A DNA stretch of 64,000 bases from CAIKZZ01 sp036742455 (GTDB lineage Bacteria; Pseudomonadota; Gammaproteobacteria; Steroidobacterales; Steroidobacteraceae). The notes beneath the pieces were generated by a model. It did no database searches, was not told the origin of the DNA, and worked only from the letters and a program-made list of their open reading frames with translations. The position numbers and the translations under genes are program-made. Where the stretch lies: contig DAINQU010000004.1 of the NCBI GenBank assembly GCA_036742455.1, forward strand, positions 62,001 to 126,000, read 5' to 3'. Below, in pieces: positions 34,222 to 42,401 of the stretch (within the stretch, counting starts at the first letter, position 1; each line of letters starts with the position of its first letter).

Positions 34222-35325
34222 TCAAATAAACGGCAGTGCGGTGAGCGTCCCGGCGAGCGGTGTTCCGTCTTTCACGACGGTGACGCGCTCGCCGATCTGA
34301 CAATCGATGTCAATGAGCGCAAAGCCGATGTTGCGCTGGAGTCGCCAGGACCAGACGCAATTGGTCAGTGCGCCCACCTTCTGTTGGTCTCTACGGATCT
34401 CGTGCCAGAGGAAGCCCAACGCAGTCGGTTCCTCGCCGTCGAGGATCACGCCAAGTTGGTGGCGCCTCGGGCCCTCGGCGTGGATGCGCCGTAATGCTTC
34501 GATACCGATGACGTCATCGGCTACATTGAGGTCGATGTATTTGCCGAGGCGAACCTCGTACGGATTCGTACGATCGTCGGTATCGCCTCCGTACGACAGA
34601 AGCCCCGTCTCCACGCGCTCGCAAAAATTGGGATTGCCCGGGCCGATGTCCCACGGCCGGCCAGCCTCCTTCACCAGGTTCCAAAGGCGTGTGCCTTGCG
34701 ATCCATCGCGCAAGTACAACTCGAACCCGCCCTGTTTCGACCATCCCGAGCGGGCAACGACCACCGGAATCCCGTCGATCGTGGTCTCACGAAACCAGAA
34801 GTATTTGAGAGACCGGACCCAATCCCCGCACAGTGCCGCGACGACGTCTTCGGCTCTCGGTCCCTGCACGGCCAGCGGCGAGACGTCGGGCTCTGTGATG
34901 ACAACCCGCAGGCGACGCTCCGCGGCAATTGCTCGCGCCCAGAACCAAATGTTCGAGTCCGCGATCGACAGCCAATAGTGGTCTTCTGCGAGTTTCAGAA
35001 GAATCGGGTCGTTGATGAGAACGCCGTCGTGATTGCACAGAGGAACATATTTCCCCTGACCGACAACACAGCGGCTCAGGTCACGCGCCGTCAGTATTTG
35101 AGCCAGACGCCCGGCATCGGGGCCGCGCAGTTCAACCTGCCGCTCAACGGCAACGTCCCAGAGTGAAACGCCGTTCATGAGACGCCAGTATTCGGCTTCC
35201 GGATGGCCGAAGCTGGTCGGCATCAGCATGTGATTGTACGTTGTAAACGCCGTCACCCCTTCAGCAAGGGTGGCGTCGAAGTAAGGGGACGGGCGCAGGC
35301 GCGCAGAAGGAGTAATGCCAAACAC
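34222..35325 (-). CDS. dmdA: Dimethylsulfoniopropionate demethylase-like (DmdA), GcvT family
   Basis: The 367-residue protein follows DmdA in length and motif order: YNHMLMPT (30-37), WDVAVERQV (56-64), DVSPLAVQGPRAED (147-160), ARSGWSKQGGFELY (191-204), then ERVETGLLSYGGDTD. DmdA moves a methyl from DMSP to tetrahydrofolate, leaving methylmercaptopropionate. DmdA belongs to the GcvT family, whose members include other demethylases, so DMSP as substrate is inferred. The start is GTG 35325 with AGGGGA upstream. Site 3 of the shared operator lies 25 bases upstream. DmdB and DmdD genes are not in this window. Confidence 0.82.
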   Translation of the reverse strand: MFGITPSARLRPSPYFDATLAEGVTAFTTYNHMLMPTSFGHPEAEYWRLMNGVSLWDVAVERQVELRGPDAGRLAQILTARDLSRCVVGQGKYVPLCNHDGVLINDPILLKLAEDHYWLSIADSNIWFWARAIAAERRLRVVITEPDVSPLAVQGPRAEDVVAALCGDWVRSLKYFWFRETTIDGIPVVVARSGWSKQGGFELYLRDGSQGTRLWNLVKEAGRPWDIGPGNPNFCERVETGLLSYGGDTDDRTNPYEVRLGKYIDLNVADDVIGIEALRRIHAEGPRRHQLGVILDGEEPTALGFLWHEIRRDQQKVGALTNCVWSWRLQRNIGFALIDIDCQIGERVTVVKDGTPLAGTLTALPFI

Positions 35326-35349
35326 CGGTGAATCCCCTAAAACAATAAA

Positions 35350-35360
35350 TTGTCAGACAA
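35350..35360. promoter_or_regulatory. Predicted FCD-GntR operator, site 3 (dmdA)
   Basis: TTGTCAGACAA on the plus strand reads TTGTCTGACAA in the direction of dmdA, identical to sites 1 and 2. It ends 25 bases before the dmdA GTG start, which places it over or just downstream of the promoter, a repressing position. Confidence 0.78.
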
Positions 35361-35431
35361 ATAGTAGGTGCCCTACCCTCGCCCGTCAAATACACACACT
35401 GAGAGGACCCTCGCCGATCAAAGGCTGACCG

Positions 35432-36190
35432 TTAGGGCCGTTGGAACCCGTATTGGCTCCAGATTGCGGCGGCTGTCGGTGAGGCGAGAAAGTCGAGCAG
35501 CAGCGCCGCACGAGGCGACGCGCCACGGATGGCCGCCATCGGGTAGCGGATCGGTGCATGCGTTGCTGCCGGGAACACATCGACGACGCGAACGCGTGGA
35601 TCGGCTTTGGCATCGGTTTCGTACACGATGCCGAGGCGTGCCTCACCGCGGGCCACAAACTGCAGCGCCGATCGAACGTTCTCGCCACGGGCTAAATGCG
35701 TCGCTACTTCGTCCCAAACGCCTAAGGCGCCGAGCGCGGCACGGGCATAACGTCCCGCGGGCACGCTGTCCGGGTCTGCGACGGCTAATCGGTCCCCCCC
35801 GAGCGCCTTGAGCAACGGCAGTCGCGGAACGATATGCAGTGCAATCGGGTCTTTCGCGTCGGCAATCAGTACGAGGCGGTTGGCCGCGACGTCGTGGCGA
35901 GTGGAAGGCTGGATCAGGTTCCGGGTGGCGAGGTAATCCATCCAATCCGTGTCGGCAGATATGTAGACGTCTGCCGTCGCGCCGGCTTCGATTTGGCGGG
36001 CGAGTGCGGAACTGGCCGCAAACGACAGGCGCACCGGAATGCCGGTGACGGCGGTAAACCGATCGACGCAGGCTTGGAGCGACTCGGTCAAGGAGGCCGC
36101 CGCGTAAACGGTTAATGGAGTCGGCGCCTCGGTCGCACGGACGGTGAGTGGGAGACAGACTGCGAGTAACACTGCGATCCAGCGACGCAT
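35432..36190 (-). CDS. modA: Periplasmic molybdate-binding protein (ModA), no transporter genes
   Basis: The 252-residue protein has a signal peptide (1-20, MRRWIAVLL...). The ModA pattern follows: VYAAASLTESLQ, FAASSALARQIEAGATADVYISAD, and LGIVYETDA before the end. ModA captures molybdate or tungstate for the ModBC ABC transporter. No modB or modC is adjacent: dmdA is downstream and ybiT is divergent upstream. It may serve ModBC encoded elsewhere, or another oxyanion. ATG 36190 has AAGGA eight bases upstream; a longer in-frame start at 36205 is less likely. Confidence 0.88.
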   Translation of the reverse strand: MRRWIAVLLAVCLPLTVRATEAPTPLTVYAAASLTESLQACVDRFTAVTGIPVRLSFAASSALARQIEAGATADVYISADTDWMDYLATRNLIQPSTRHDVAANRLVLIADAKDPIALHIVPRLPLLKALGGDRLAVADPDSVPAGRYARAALGALGVWDEVATHLARGENVRSALQFVARGEARLGIVYETDAKADPRVRVVDVFPAATHAPIRYPMAAIRGASPRAALLLDFLASPTAAAIWSQYGFQRP

Positions 36191-36263
36191 CGGGACATCC
36201 TTCACGAGGGGGCTGCCGTCTCATCGTAAGCCAGCAACGGCCTTTCGACCTAGTCTGAGACTC

Positions 36264-36287
36264 AATGCAGGGGCCGACCCCATTTTC
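36264..36287. repeat. Short GGGG-N4-CCCC palindromic element
   Basis: GGGGCCGACCCC (36270-36281), flanked by AATGCA and ATTTTCG, is a short palindrome of the type often dispersed between genes in proteobacteria. It lies 106 bases before ybiT and beyond the modA start. I see only one copy here, so its identity as a dispersed repeat is not confirmed. Confidence 0.35.
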
Positions 36288-36386
36288 GATTAGAATACGG
36301 CCCGGGTCGTCTGTCTCGGCCCGTATCCCCGATAGCCCTGTGACCGGCGTACGCGTCGGCGCACCCTTTATTTATTTCGAGAACCC

Positions 36387-37991
36387 ATGCTTTCGACTTC
36401 CAATATCGTCGTCCAATTCGGCGCCAAGCCCTTGTTCGAGAAGGTTACCGTCAAGTTTTCGGACGGCAACCGTTACGGCCTGATTGGCGCCAACGGGTGC
36501 GGCAAGTCGACCCTAATGAAAGTACTGGGCGGTGACTTAGAACCGAACTCGGGCGACGTCATGCTGCAAGCAGGCGCTCGCCTCGGCAAATTGAACCAAA
36601 ATCAATTCGGCTACGAGGACCAGCGCGTACTCGATGTCGTCATGCAGGGCCACATGGAAATGTGGAATGCGATGCAGGAGCGCGACCGCATTTACGCCAA
36701 TCCGGATGCGACGGATGCCGACTACATGCGCGCTGCCGAACTCGAGGCAATCTTCGCCGAGTACGGTGGGTATGACGCCGAGGCGCGCGCCGGTGCGATT
36801 CTGATTGACGCGGGTATCGACGAGTCGCGCCATCAAGGCTTGATGCGCGAGGTACCGCCGGGTCTGAAATTGCGTGTCCTGTTGGCGCAGGCCTTGTTTT
36901 CGAAGCCTGACGTATTACTGCTCGACGAGCCGACGAACAACCTGGATATACACTCGATACACTGGCTGGAACGGGCGTTGAACGCGTACGACGCCACCAT
37001 GATTATTATTAGCCACGATCGGCATTTTCTGAACCAAGTGTGCACGCACATCGCGGACTTGGACTATCAGCAGGTAAAAATCTATCCCGGCAACTACGAC
37101 GACTTCATGCTGGCCTCGGTACAGGCCCGTCAGCGTGTGGAGTCGGCCAATGCCAAGGCGAAGGCGCAGATCTCGGATCTACAGGAATTCGTGCGTCGCT
37201 TTTCCGCGAATGCCTCCAAGGCCCGACAAGCGACCTCGCGTAAGAAGCAGCTGGAGAAGATCAAGATCGAGGAGATTCGCCCCTCGACTCGCCAGAACCC
37301 GTTCATTCGCTTCGATCAGGGCAAGAAGTTGTACCGTACGGCCGTCACCGTGCAGGATCTGACCTTCGCGTATCCGGATACCGATACAGCGATTTTCCGT
37401 GGGTTGAACTTCACCGTCGAAGCCGGCGATCGCATCGCGATCATCGGCCCAAACGGCATTGGTAAGACCACGTTAATGCGTTGCCTTGCCGGTGAGTTGC
37501 ACCCCCAGCGAGGCACGATTACGTGGGTTGAAAATGCGCAGCCCGGCTATATGCCGCAAGATCCGCAGGCTGAGTTCGAGGAACCGTTGAATCTTTTCGA
37601 CTGGATTTCCCGCTACACCGGTAAAGCCGACGACGATCAATTGGTTCGCGGCACCCTCGGCCGCTTATTGTTCTCCGGCGATGAGATCAAGAAATCGGTG
37701 AAAGTCCTGTCGGGTGGTGAGAAGGGCCGCATGATTTACGGCAAGCTGATCCTGACCAAGCCGAACGTCATGCTGATGGACGAACCGACGAACCACATGG
37801 ACATGGAGACCATTGAGTCGTTGCAAATTGCATTGGAAAAATATGCAGGGACCCTGGTGTTCGTGTCGCACGACCGGGAATTCGTTGGCGGTCTCGCCAA
37901 TCGAATTTTCGAGATGAAGCCGGACGGCACCATGACCGACTTCCGCGGTACTTACGATGAGTACCTCGCCATGCAGGGCATCGAAAACTAA
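36387..37991 (+). CDS. ybiT: ABC-F ATPase, YbiT type
   Basis: The 534-residue protein has two ABC ATPase domains without membrane segments. The first has Walker A GANGCGKST (34-42) and Walker B LLLDEPTNNLD, the second GPNGIGKTT and LMDEPTNHMD. A charged linker (RFSANASKARQATSRKKQLEKIKIEE) lies between them. It is nearly collinear with E. coli YbiT. ABC-F proteins bind the ribosomal E site and relieve translation stalls or regulate elongation; the YbiT role is not fully settled. A strong GC hairpin follows the stop, so it is probably a single-gene transcript. Confidence 0.95.
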   Translation: MLSTSNIVVQFGAKPLFEKVTVKFSDGNRYGLIGANGCGKSTLMKVLGGDLEPNSGDVMLQAGARLGKLNQNQFGYEDQRVLDVVMQGHMEMWNAMQERDRIYANPDATDADYMRAAELEAIFAEYGGYDAEARAGAILIDAGIDESRHQGLMREVPPGLKLRVLLAQALFSKPDVLLLDEPTNNLDIHSIHWLERALNAYDATMIIISHDRHFLNQVCTHIADLDYQQVKIYPGNYDDFMLASVQARQRVESANAKAKAQISDLQEFVRRFSANASKARQATSRKKQLEKIKIEEIRPSTRQNPFIRFDQGKKLYRTAVTVQDLTFAYPDTDTAIFRGLNFTVEAGDRIAIIGPNGIGKTTLMRCLAGELHPQRGTITWVENAQPGYMPQDPQAEFEEPLNLFDWISRYTGKADDDQLVRGTLGRLLFSGDEIKKSVKVLSGGEKGRMIYGKLILTKPNVMLMDEPTNHMDMETIESLQIALEKYAGTLVFVSHDREFVGGLANRIFEMKPDGTMTDFRGTYDEYLAMQGIEN

Positions 37992-37997
37992 GACTCA

Positions 37998-38034
37998 CCG
38001 AACGCGCGCCACGCTAGTCGCGGCGCGCGTTCGG
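37998..38034. terminator. Strong 13-bp GC hairpin, bidirectional terminator
   Basis: CCGAACGCGCGCC (37998-38010) and GGCGCGCGTTCGG (38022-38034) form a perfect 13-bp stem with an 11-base loop between ybiT and the convergent qmcA. It starts 7 bases after the ybiT stop and ends 8 bases before the qmcA stop. There is no U-run on either strand. Confidence 0.65.
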
Positions 38035-38041
38035 GTCTGGG

Positions 38042-38956
38042 CTAGTTTTTCTTGGTGATGCTAGTCACCATGGACACCATCGAGGCCAAGTCGGAGAGAT
38101 TCGACGGCACGACGAGGGTGGTGGATTCCTTGGCGATCTTGCCGAACTGTTTCACGTACTCCTCGCCAATGCGGAGTTGCATCGCTTCCGCGCCGCCTTC
38201 CGTCGATAGGGCCGACGCCACTAAACGCAGGCCTTCGGCCGTTGCGTTCGCGACCGCCAAGATCGCTTGCGCTTGGCCTTCGGCTTCGTTCATCAACTGC
38301 TGACGCAAGGCCTCCGACGCTTTGATTGCGCGCTGCTTCTCGCCTTCGGCGGAATTGATTTTGGCATCGCGCTCGCCTTCCGACGTCAGAATGACCGCCC
38401 GCTTTTCGCGTTCCGCGCGCATCTGCTTTTCCATCGCCGAAACGACGTCGTGCGGCGGATTGATGTTTTTAATCTCATAGCGGAGCACTTTGACGCCCCA
38501 CGCGGCGGACGCCTTATCCAATTCCGCGACGACATGGGCGTTGATAGCGCCACGCTCTTCGAAGGTTCGGTCGAGTTCAATTTTGCCGATCTGGCTGCGC
38601 AAGGTCGTCTGAGCCAACTGACCGATCGCAAAGGCGTAGTTTGTGATGCCGTACGAGGCTAAGTGCGGATCCATCACTTGCATGTAGAGCACCGCATCGA
38701 CACCAACAAGGACATTATCGCGGGTGATACACACCTGCTCTGCTACGTCGACGGCCTGTTCCTTGAGGCTATGGGCGTAGGCCACGCGCTCCAGGAAAGG
38801 CACGAGAATGTGGAAACCAGCGTGCAGGGTTCGGCTGTATTTACCCAAGCGTTCCACGACATACGCGCTCTGCTGCGGGACCACCTGTAAGGTGCGCGCG
38901 AGCAAGAACACGACAAACAGTGCGATGACTAAGAGAACAATCAGTACGGCGCCCAT
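38042..38956 (-). CDS. qmcA: SPFH-domain membrane protein, QmcA type
   Basis: The 304-residue protein has an N-terminal membrane helix (about 3-21) and an SPFH/stomatin domain (from about 25 to 200) with VPQQSAYVVERLGKYSRTL and ALYMQVMDPHLASYGI. A coiled-coil tail is rich in AEGEKQRAIKASEAL. QmcA/stomatin-like proteins form membrane microdomains and help control membrane proteases. It is followed upstream by an NfeD-type gene with a 5-base gap, the usual partner pair. Confidence 0.93.
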   Translation of the reverse strand: MGAVLIVLLVIALFVVFLLARTLQVVPQQSAYVVERLGKYSRTLHAGFHILVPFLERVAYAHSLKEQAVDVAEQVCITRDNVLVGVDAVLYMQVMDPHLASYGITNYAFAIGQLAQTTLRSQIGKIELDRTFEERGAINAHVVAELDKASAAWGVKVLRYEIKNINPPHDVVSAMEKQMRAEREKRAVILTSEGERDAKINSAEGEKQRAIKASEALRQQLMNEAEGQAQAILAVANATAEGLRLVASALSTEGGAEAMQLRIGEEYVKQFGKIAKESTTLVVPSNLSDLASMVSMVTSITKKN

Positions 38957-38961
38957 GGCGG

Positions 38962-39405
38962 TTACCTCCGGGCTTGGGGTTCAACGATCAAGGTCAGACC
39001 ATCAATACCGACGATCTCGGCATAGCTGCCCGCGGCTATAGGGCTGTCGCTGCCATTCCGAATGGCCCACGATGCGCCACGGAAGTCCGTCCGCGCTTCG
39101 GCGGCCGGCGCGAGGCTGTGTGTGACGAGCACCCGTTGGCCGATGGCCGAGAGGCCTGGCGGTGGAACGCCGTTGACGCGAAAGCGCTCGGCAAGACCGC
39201 GTCGGAAGAATTTCACGCCGGTCAGGGTCAGTACGATAAATAGAGCCCAGGGGGCCCATGCAGGCATGTCTGCTGCCACCGCGGTGCACAGTCCGGTAAG
39301 GATGGCGGCGCAGCCAACGAACAGGAGGTAAAACTCCGCGCTGATGAAGGTCAGTTCGGCCACCAAAAGGGCGACCCCCGCGATTACCCAGATCCACCAG
39401 AGCAT
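38962..39405 (-). CDS. NfeD-family membrane protein
   Basis: The 147-residue protein starts at ATG 39405 with GGAGG seven bases upstream. Its first 75 residues contain two or three membrane helices. The C-terminal OB-fold (about 85-147) ends with IDGLTLIVEP. It is the short NfeD type that accompanies SPFH proteins such as QmcA, and acts with them at the inner membrane. The longer in-frame reading upstream to 39552 would run over the divergent M24 gene region and is not needed. Confidence 0.88.
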   Translation of the reverse strand: MLWWIWVIAGVALLVAELTFISAEFYLLFVGCAAILTGLCTAVAADMPAWAPWALFIVLTLTGVKFFRRGLAERFRVNGVPPPGLSAIGQRVLVTHSLAPAAEARTDFRGASWAIRNGSDSPIAAGSYAEIVGIDGLTLIVEPQARR

Positions 39406-39510
39406 GACGCATCCTCCGTGAGACGCCCGCTCAGTATAGCGCTCGGAAGAGCGTGCGCGGGGGTGGCGAGTTTCGGTACTCTTGGGCATCCCACCGGAGT
39501 GAGCGTGGCC

Positions 39511-40185
39511 ATGGACAGTACTGCCGAATCCCTCGTAGCCGCCCAAGCGCAAGCGGAATCGCTCTTTAACGCGATTGTCGCCAGTGGCGCTATGCGGCCC
39601 GGTGTGCGGGAGTCGGAGCTTTCCGATGCCATCGATGGGTTGGCTCGCGAACGGTTCGGCTTACGTCGGCATTGGCATCGTCGGGTGGTGCGCTCGGGCC
39701 CGAACACCGTCCTGACCTATTACGACGGTCCGTCGGATCGGACGCTGCAAGACGGTGATCTTGTTGTGCTCGATTTTGGTCCGGTTTTCGGTGAGTGGGA
39801 GGCCGACTACGGGCGCACCTATCTCGTCGGTGACGATCCGCTCAAGCAGCGCCTGATCGCGGATGTGGAAGCCGCCTTCCAGCGGGGCAAGGCCTATGCG
39901 TTGGCCGATCCCGATATGACCGCCGGGGCTCTCTACGACTTCGTTGTGGACCTCGCCCGCGAGTACGGCTGGCAGTTTGGCGCCGCGACGGCGGGTCACC
40001 TGATTGGTCATTTTCCGCACGAACCCAATCGGCAGGACCAACACTTTGTGATTGAGCACGGCAATCCCGTGCGGATCCATGATCGCGATGCCAACGGTCG
40101 GCTGCGCCATTGGATCCTCGAAATTCATTTCGTGGACCCGGCTGCCGGCTTGGGTGCGTTCGTCGAAGAACTGTTGACGCTCTGA
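39511..40185 (+). CDS. M24-family metallopeptidase-like protein
   Basis: The 224-residue protein has only the pita-bread M24 fold (methionine aminopeptidase/Xaa-Pro peptidase family). Candidate metal ligands are Asp in VLDFGPVFG and Asp in EADYGRTY, His in AGHLIGHFPH, and Glu in LEIHFVD. A second C-terminal Glu is in FVEELLTL. It lacks the N-terminal domain of Xaa-Pro peptidases. It could be a peptidase or a creatinase-like hydrolase. ATG 39511 has GGAG 12 bases upstream; in-frame GTG 39499 is possible. Its TGA shares bases with ATG 40185 of the next frame, which suggests coupling to the dehydrogenase. Confidence 0.82.
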   Translation: MDSTAESLVAAQAQAESLFNAIVASGAMRPGVRESELSDAIDGLARERFGLRRHWHRRVVRSGPNTVLTYYDGPSDRTLQDGDLVVLDFGPVFGEWEADYGRTYLVGDDPLKQRLIADVEAAFQRGKAYALADPDMTAGALYDFVVDLAREYGWQFGAATAGHLIGHFPHEPNRQDQHFVIEHGNPVRIHDRDANGRLRHWILEIHFVDPAAGLGAFVEELLTL

Positions 40186-40211
40186 TGGCCAGACAACCTA
40201 GGGTACCGACT

Positions 40212-42401
40212 ATGACTCTCTCGCAGAAGCTGTGGATGGGCATTCTCTTTGTCGTCTTCTCGGCCACTACGGCATGGGGTGGCCGTGGCCCAGCCGATCT
40301 CGACGCCGCCCGATTGGCCCATGCCAGCGCCGAACCCGACAACTGGTTCACGGGAGGACGGGACGGTGATCAGACGTATCATTCGCCATTGACTCTGATC
40401 AATGCCTCGAACGTCGATCGTTTAGGGTTTGCCTGGCAATACGACCTCGGCGCCCCTCGGCGCGGGCAAGAAGCGACACCGATCGTCATCGACGGTGTGA
40501 TGTATACCTCGGGAACCTTCGGCTACGTGTATGCCTTGGATGCGGCCTCCGGTCGCGAGCTGTGGCGGTATGACCCGCACCCGGACTACCGTGCGGCCCG
40601 TAACCCGTGCTGCGACCTCGTCAATCGGGGCGTTGCCGTCTGGAAAGGTCGGGTCTATGTCGCGGCGGTAGACGGCATGTTGCACGCGATCGATGCCAAA
40701 ACCGGCCATTCGGTCTGGAAGGTCGACACGATCACCGACCATACGCTGCCCTACTCCAGCACCGGCGCGCCGATTATTGCGGGTGATAAGGTGGTCATCG
40801 GTAACAGCGGCTCCGACATGGGACGCAACGGCGTGCGCGGCTATGTCGCCGCGTACGACGCCGACAGCGGAAAATTTGTCTGGCGCTTCTGGACGGTTCC
40901 ACCGCCGCCGGGGAAGAAGTTGGAACACCCGGAATTGGCGGCAGCTGCCAAAACATGGGATCCCAAACGCCCCGTATCGAGTCAAGGCGGCGGCACCGCA
41001 TGGGACGGTTTTGCCTATGATCCGGATTTGGATCTCGTTTATTTCGGGACGGCGAACGCCGCGCCGTACGATCTCTCGGTGGTTGGCAAGGGACAATTTG
41101 ATGCGCTGTACACCGCGAGCATACTCGCCGTGCACGCCAAAACCGGTCGGCTCGCTTGGCATTATCAGACCACGCCGCACGACGAATACGATTTCGATGC
41201 CGTGCAAAAACTGGTGCTCGCGAATCTCACCGTCGCGGGTCAGCCTCGCAAAGTCATTATGCAGGCCTCCAAGAACGGCTTTTTTTATGTGATTGATCGC
41301 GCCTCTGGCGAGTTGTTGTCGGCGGAAAATTACACGTACGTGAATTGGGCGAAGGGTGTCGACCTCAAGACCGGTCGACCGATCGTGAACGAGCAGGCCA
41401 ACTGGCACGCAAAACCCAGCAACATTTACCCGTCGTGGGCCGGGGGGCACACCTGGATGCCGATGTCGTGGGACGCCCAGACCGGCCTTATGTACATCCC
41501 GGTCATCGACGTACCGAACATTTGGGTCGACCTGGCGCACAACGGCGGTGCGGTGAAATACGTCGATGGCTTCTTTACGGTCAACGGCATCATGCCGGAC
41601 GATTCGTACGACCCGGCGGATCTGAAGCACCTCTACGGGCCGATGCCCTCGCTCGACTCACTCAAGACAGAGCGCAAGGGCAAGATGATCCGTGAGTTGA
41701 TTCGGGCGTGGGACCCTGTCGCGCAACGGGTGGTCTGGGAGCACGAGACGGGATCGGGAAACCGTTCGTACGATGGCGGTATTTTGTCCACGGCCGGTAA
41801 CCTCGTCTTTCAAGGGCGCGGCAACGGTGAGTTGTGGGTCTACGCTGCTGACACCGGTAAGGTCCTTAAAGTAATTCAAACGGGTAGCCACATCATGGCC
41901 GCACCGTCCACCTACGTGGTGAACGGCGAGCAATACGTCGCGGTTCAGGTGGGCTACGGCGGGGCGGCGATCACCGTCGGTCCTATTCCCGCATCGAGTG
42001 CTGCGATTCAATTTGAGAACGTCAACCGGATTCTCGCGTTCAAACTGGACGGGTCATCCGTGCCAACGCCGCCGAAGGCCACCCTCCCGCCGTTCGTCGA
42101 GCCGCCGAAGCAGACGGCGAGCAGCGCCACCATCCGCCGGGGCGAAGTGCTGTTCGTGCAGGAGTGCAGCCGTTGCCACGTCTTTGGCCCCAGCGTGACG
42201 CCGGACTTGCGCAAGCTCAGTCCCGCCTATCACGCGATGTTCCGGGATATCTTGCTCAAAGGCGTGGTCGCGCCGACGGGTATGGAAAGCTTCGCCGACA
42301 TCTTGTCATCGGCCGACGTCGACGCGATTCACGCGTACCTGATCGACGAAGGTTGGAAGGGATGGCGCGAGCAGGAAGCAGCTCGGGGTACGTCACCGTG
42401 A
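40212..42401 (+). CDS. PQQ-dependent quinohemoprotein alcohol dehydrogenase
   Basis: The 729-residue periplasmic protein (signal peptide to about residue 23) is an eight-bladed PQQ propeller. The vicinal disulfide pair is C133-C134 (NPCCDLV), and the GTAWDGFAYDPDLDLVYFGT segment is conserved. A C-terminal cytochrome c has heme motif CSRCH (652-656) and probable axial Met691. It should oxidise alcohols or aldehydes, passing electrons to cytochrome c in the respiratory chain. PQQ synthesis genes are not present here. ATG 40185, overlapping the M24 stop, is an alternative start with an extra nine residues. The SDR gene follows with a GTGA overlap. Confidence 0.92.
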   Translation: MTLSQKLWMGILFVVFSATTAWGGRGPADLDAARLAHASAEPDNWFTGGRDGDQTYHSPLTLINASNVDRLGFAWQYDLGAPRRGQEATPIVIDGVMYTSGTFGYVYALDAASGRELWRYDPHPDYRAARNPCCDLVNRGVAVWKGRVYVAAVDGMLHAIDAKTGHSVWKVDTITDHTLPYSSTGAPIIAGDKVVIGNSGSDMGRNGVRGYVAAYDADSGKFVWRFWTVPPPPGKKLEHPELAAAAKTWDPKRPVSSQGGGTAWDGFAYDPDLDLVYFGTANAAPYDLSVVGKGQFDALYTASILAVHAKTGRLAWHYQTTPHDEYDFDAVQKLVLANLTVAGQPRKVIMQASKNGFFYVIDRASGELLSAENYTYVNWAKGVDLKTGRPIVNEQANWHAKPSNIYPSWAGGHTWMPMSWDAQTGLMYIPVIDVPNIWVDLAHNGGAVKYVDGFFTVNGIMPDDSYDPADLKHLYGPMPSLDSLKTERKGKMIRELIRAWDPVAQRVVWEHETGSGNRSYDGGILSTAGNLVFQGRGNGELWVYAADTGKVLKVIQTGSHIMAAPSTYVVNGEQYVAVQVGYGGAAITVGPIPASSAAIQFENVNRILAFKLDGSSVPTPPKATLPPFVEPPKQTASSATIRRGEVLFVQECSRCHVFGPSVTPDLRKLSPAYHAMFRDILLKGVVAPTGMESFADILSSADVDAIHAYLIDEGWKGWREQEAARGTSP

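Noticed and set aside
40422..41630. 402-codon minus-strand open frame
   Set aside because: It is antisense to the PQQ dehydrogenase gene, whose motifs and heme site are intact.
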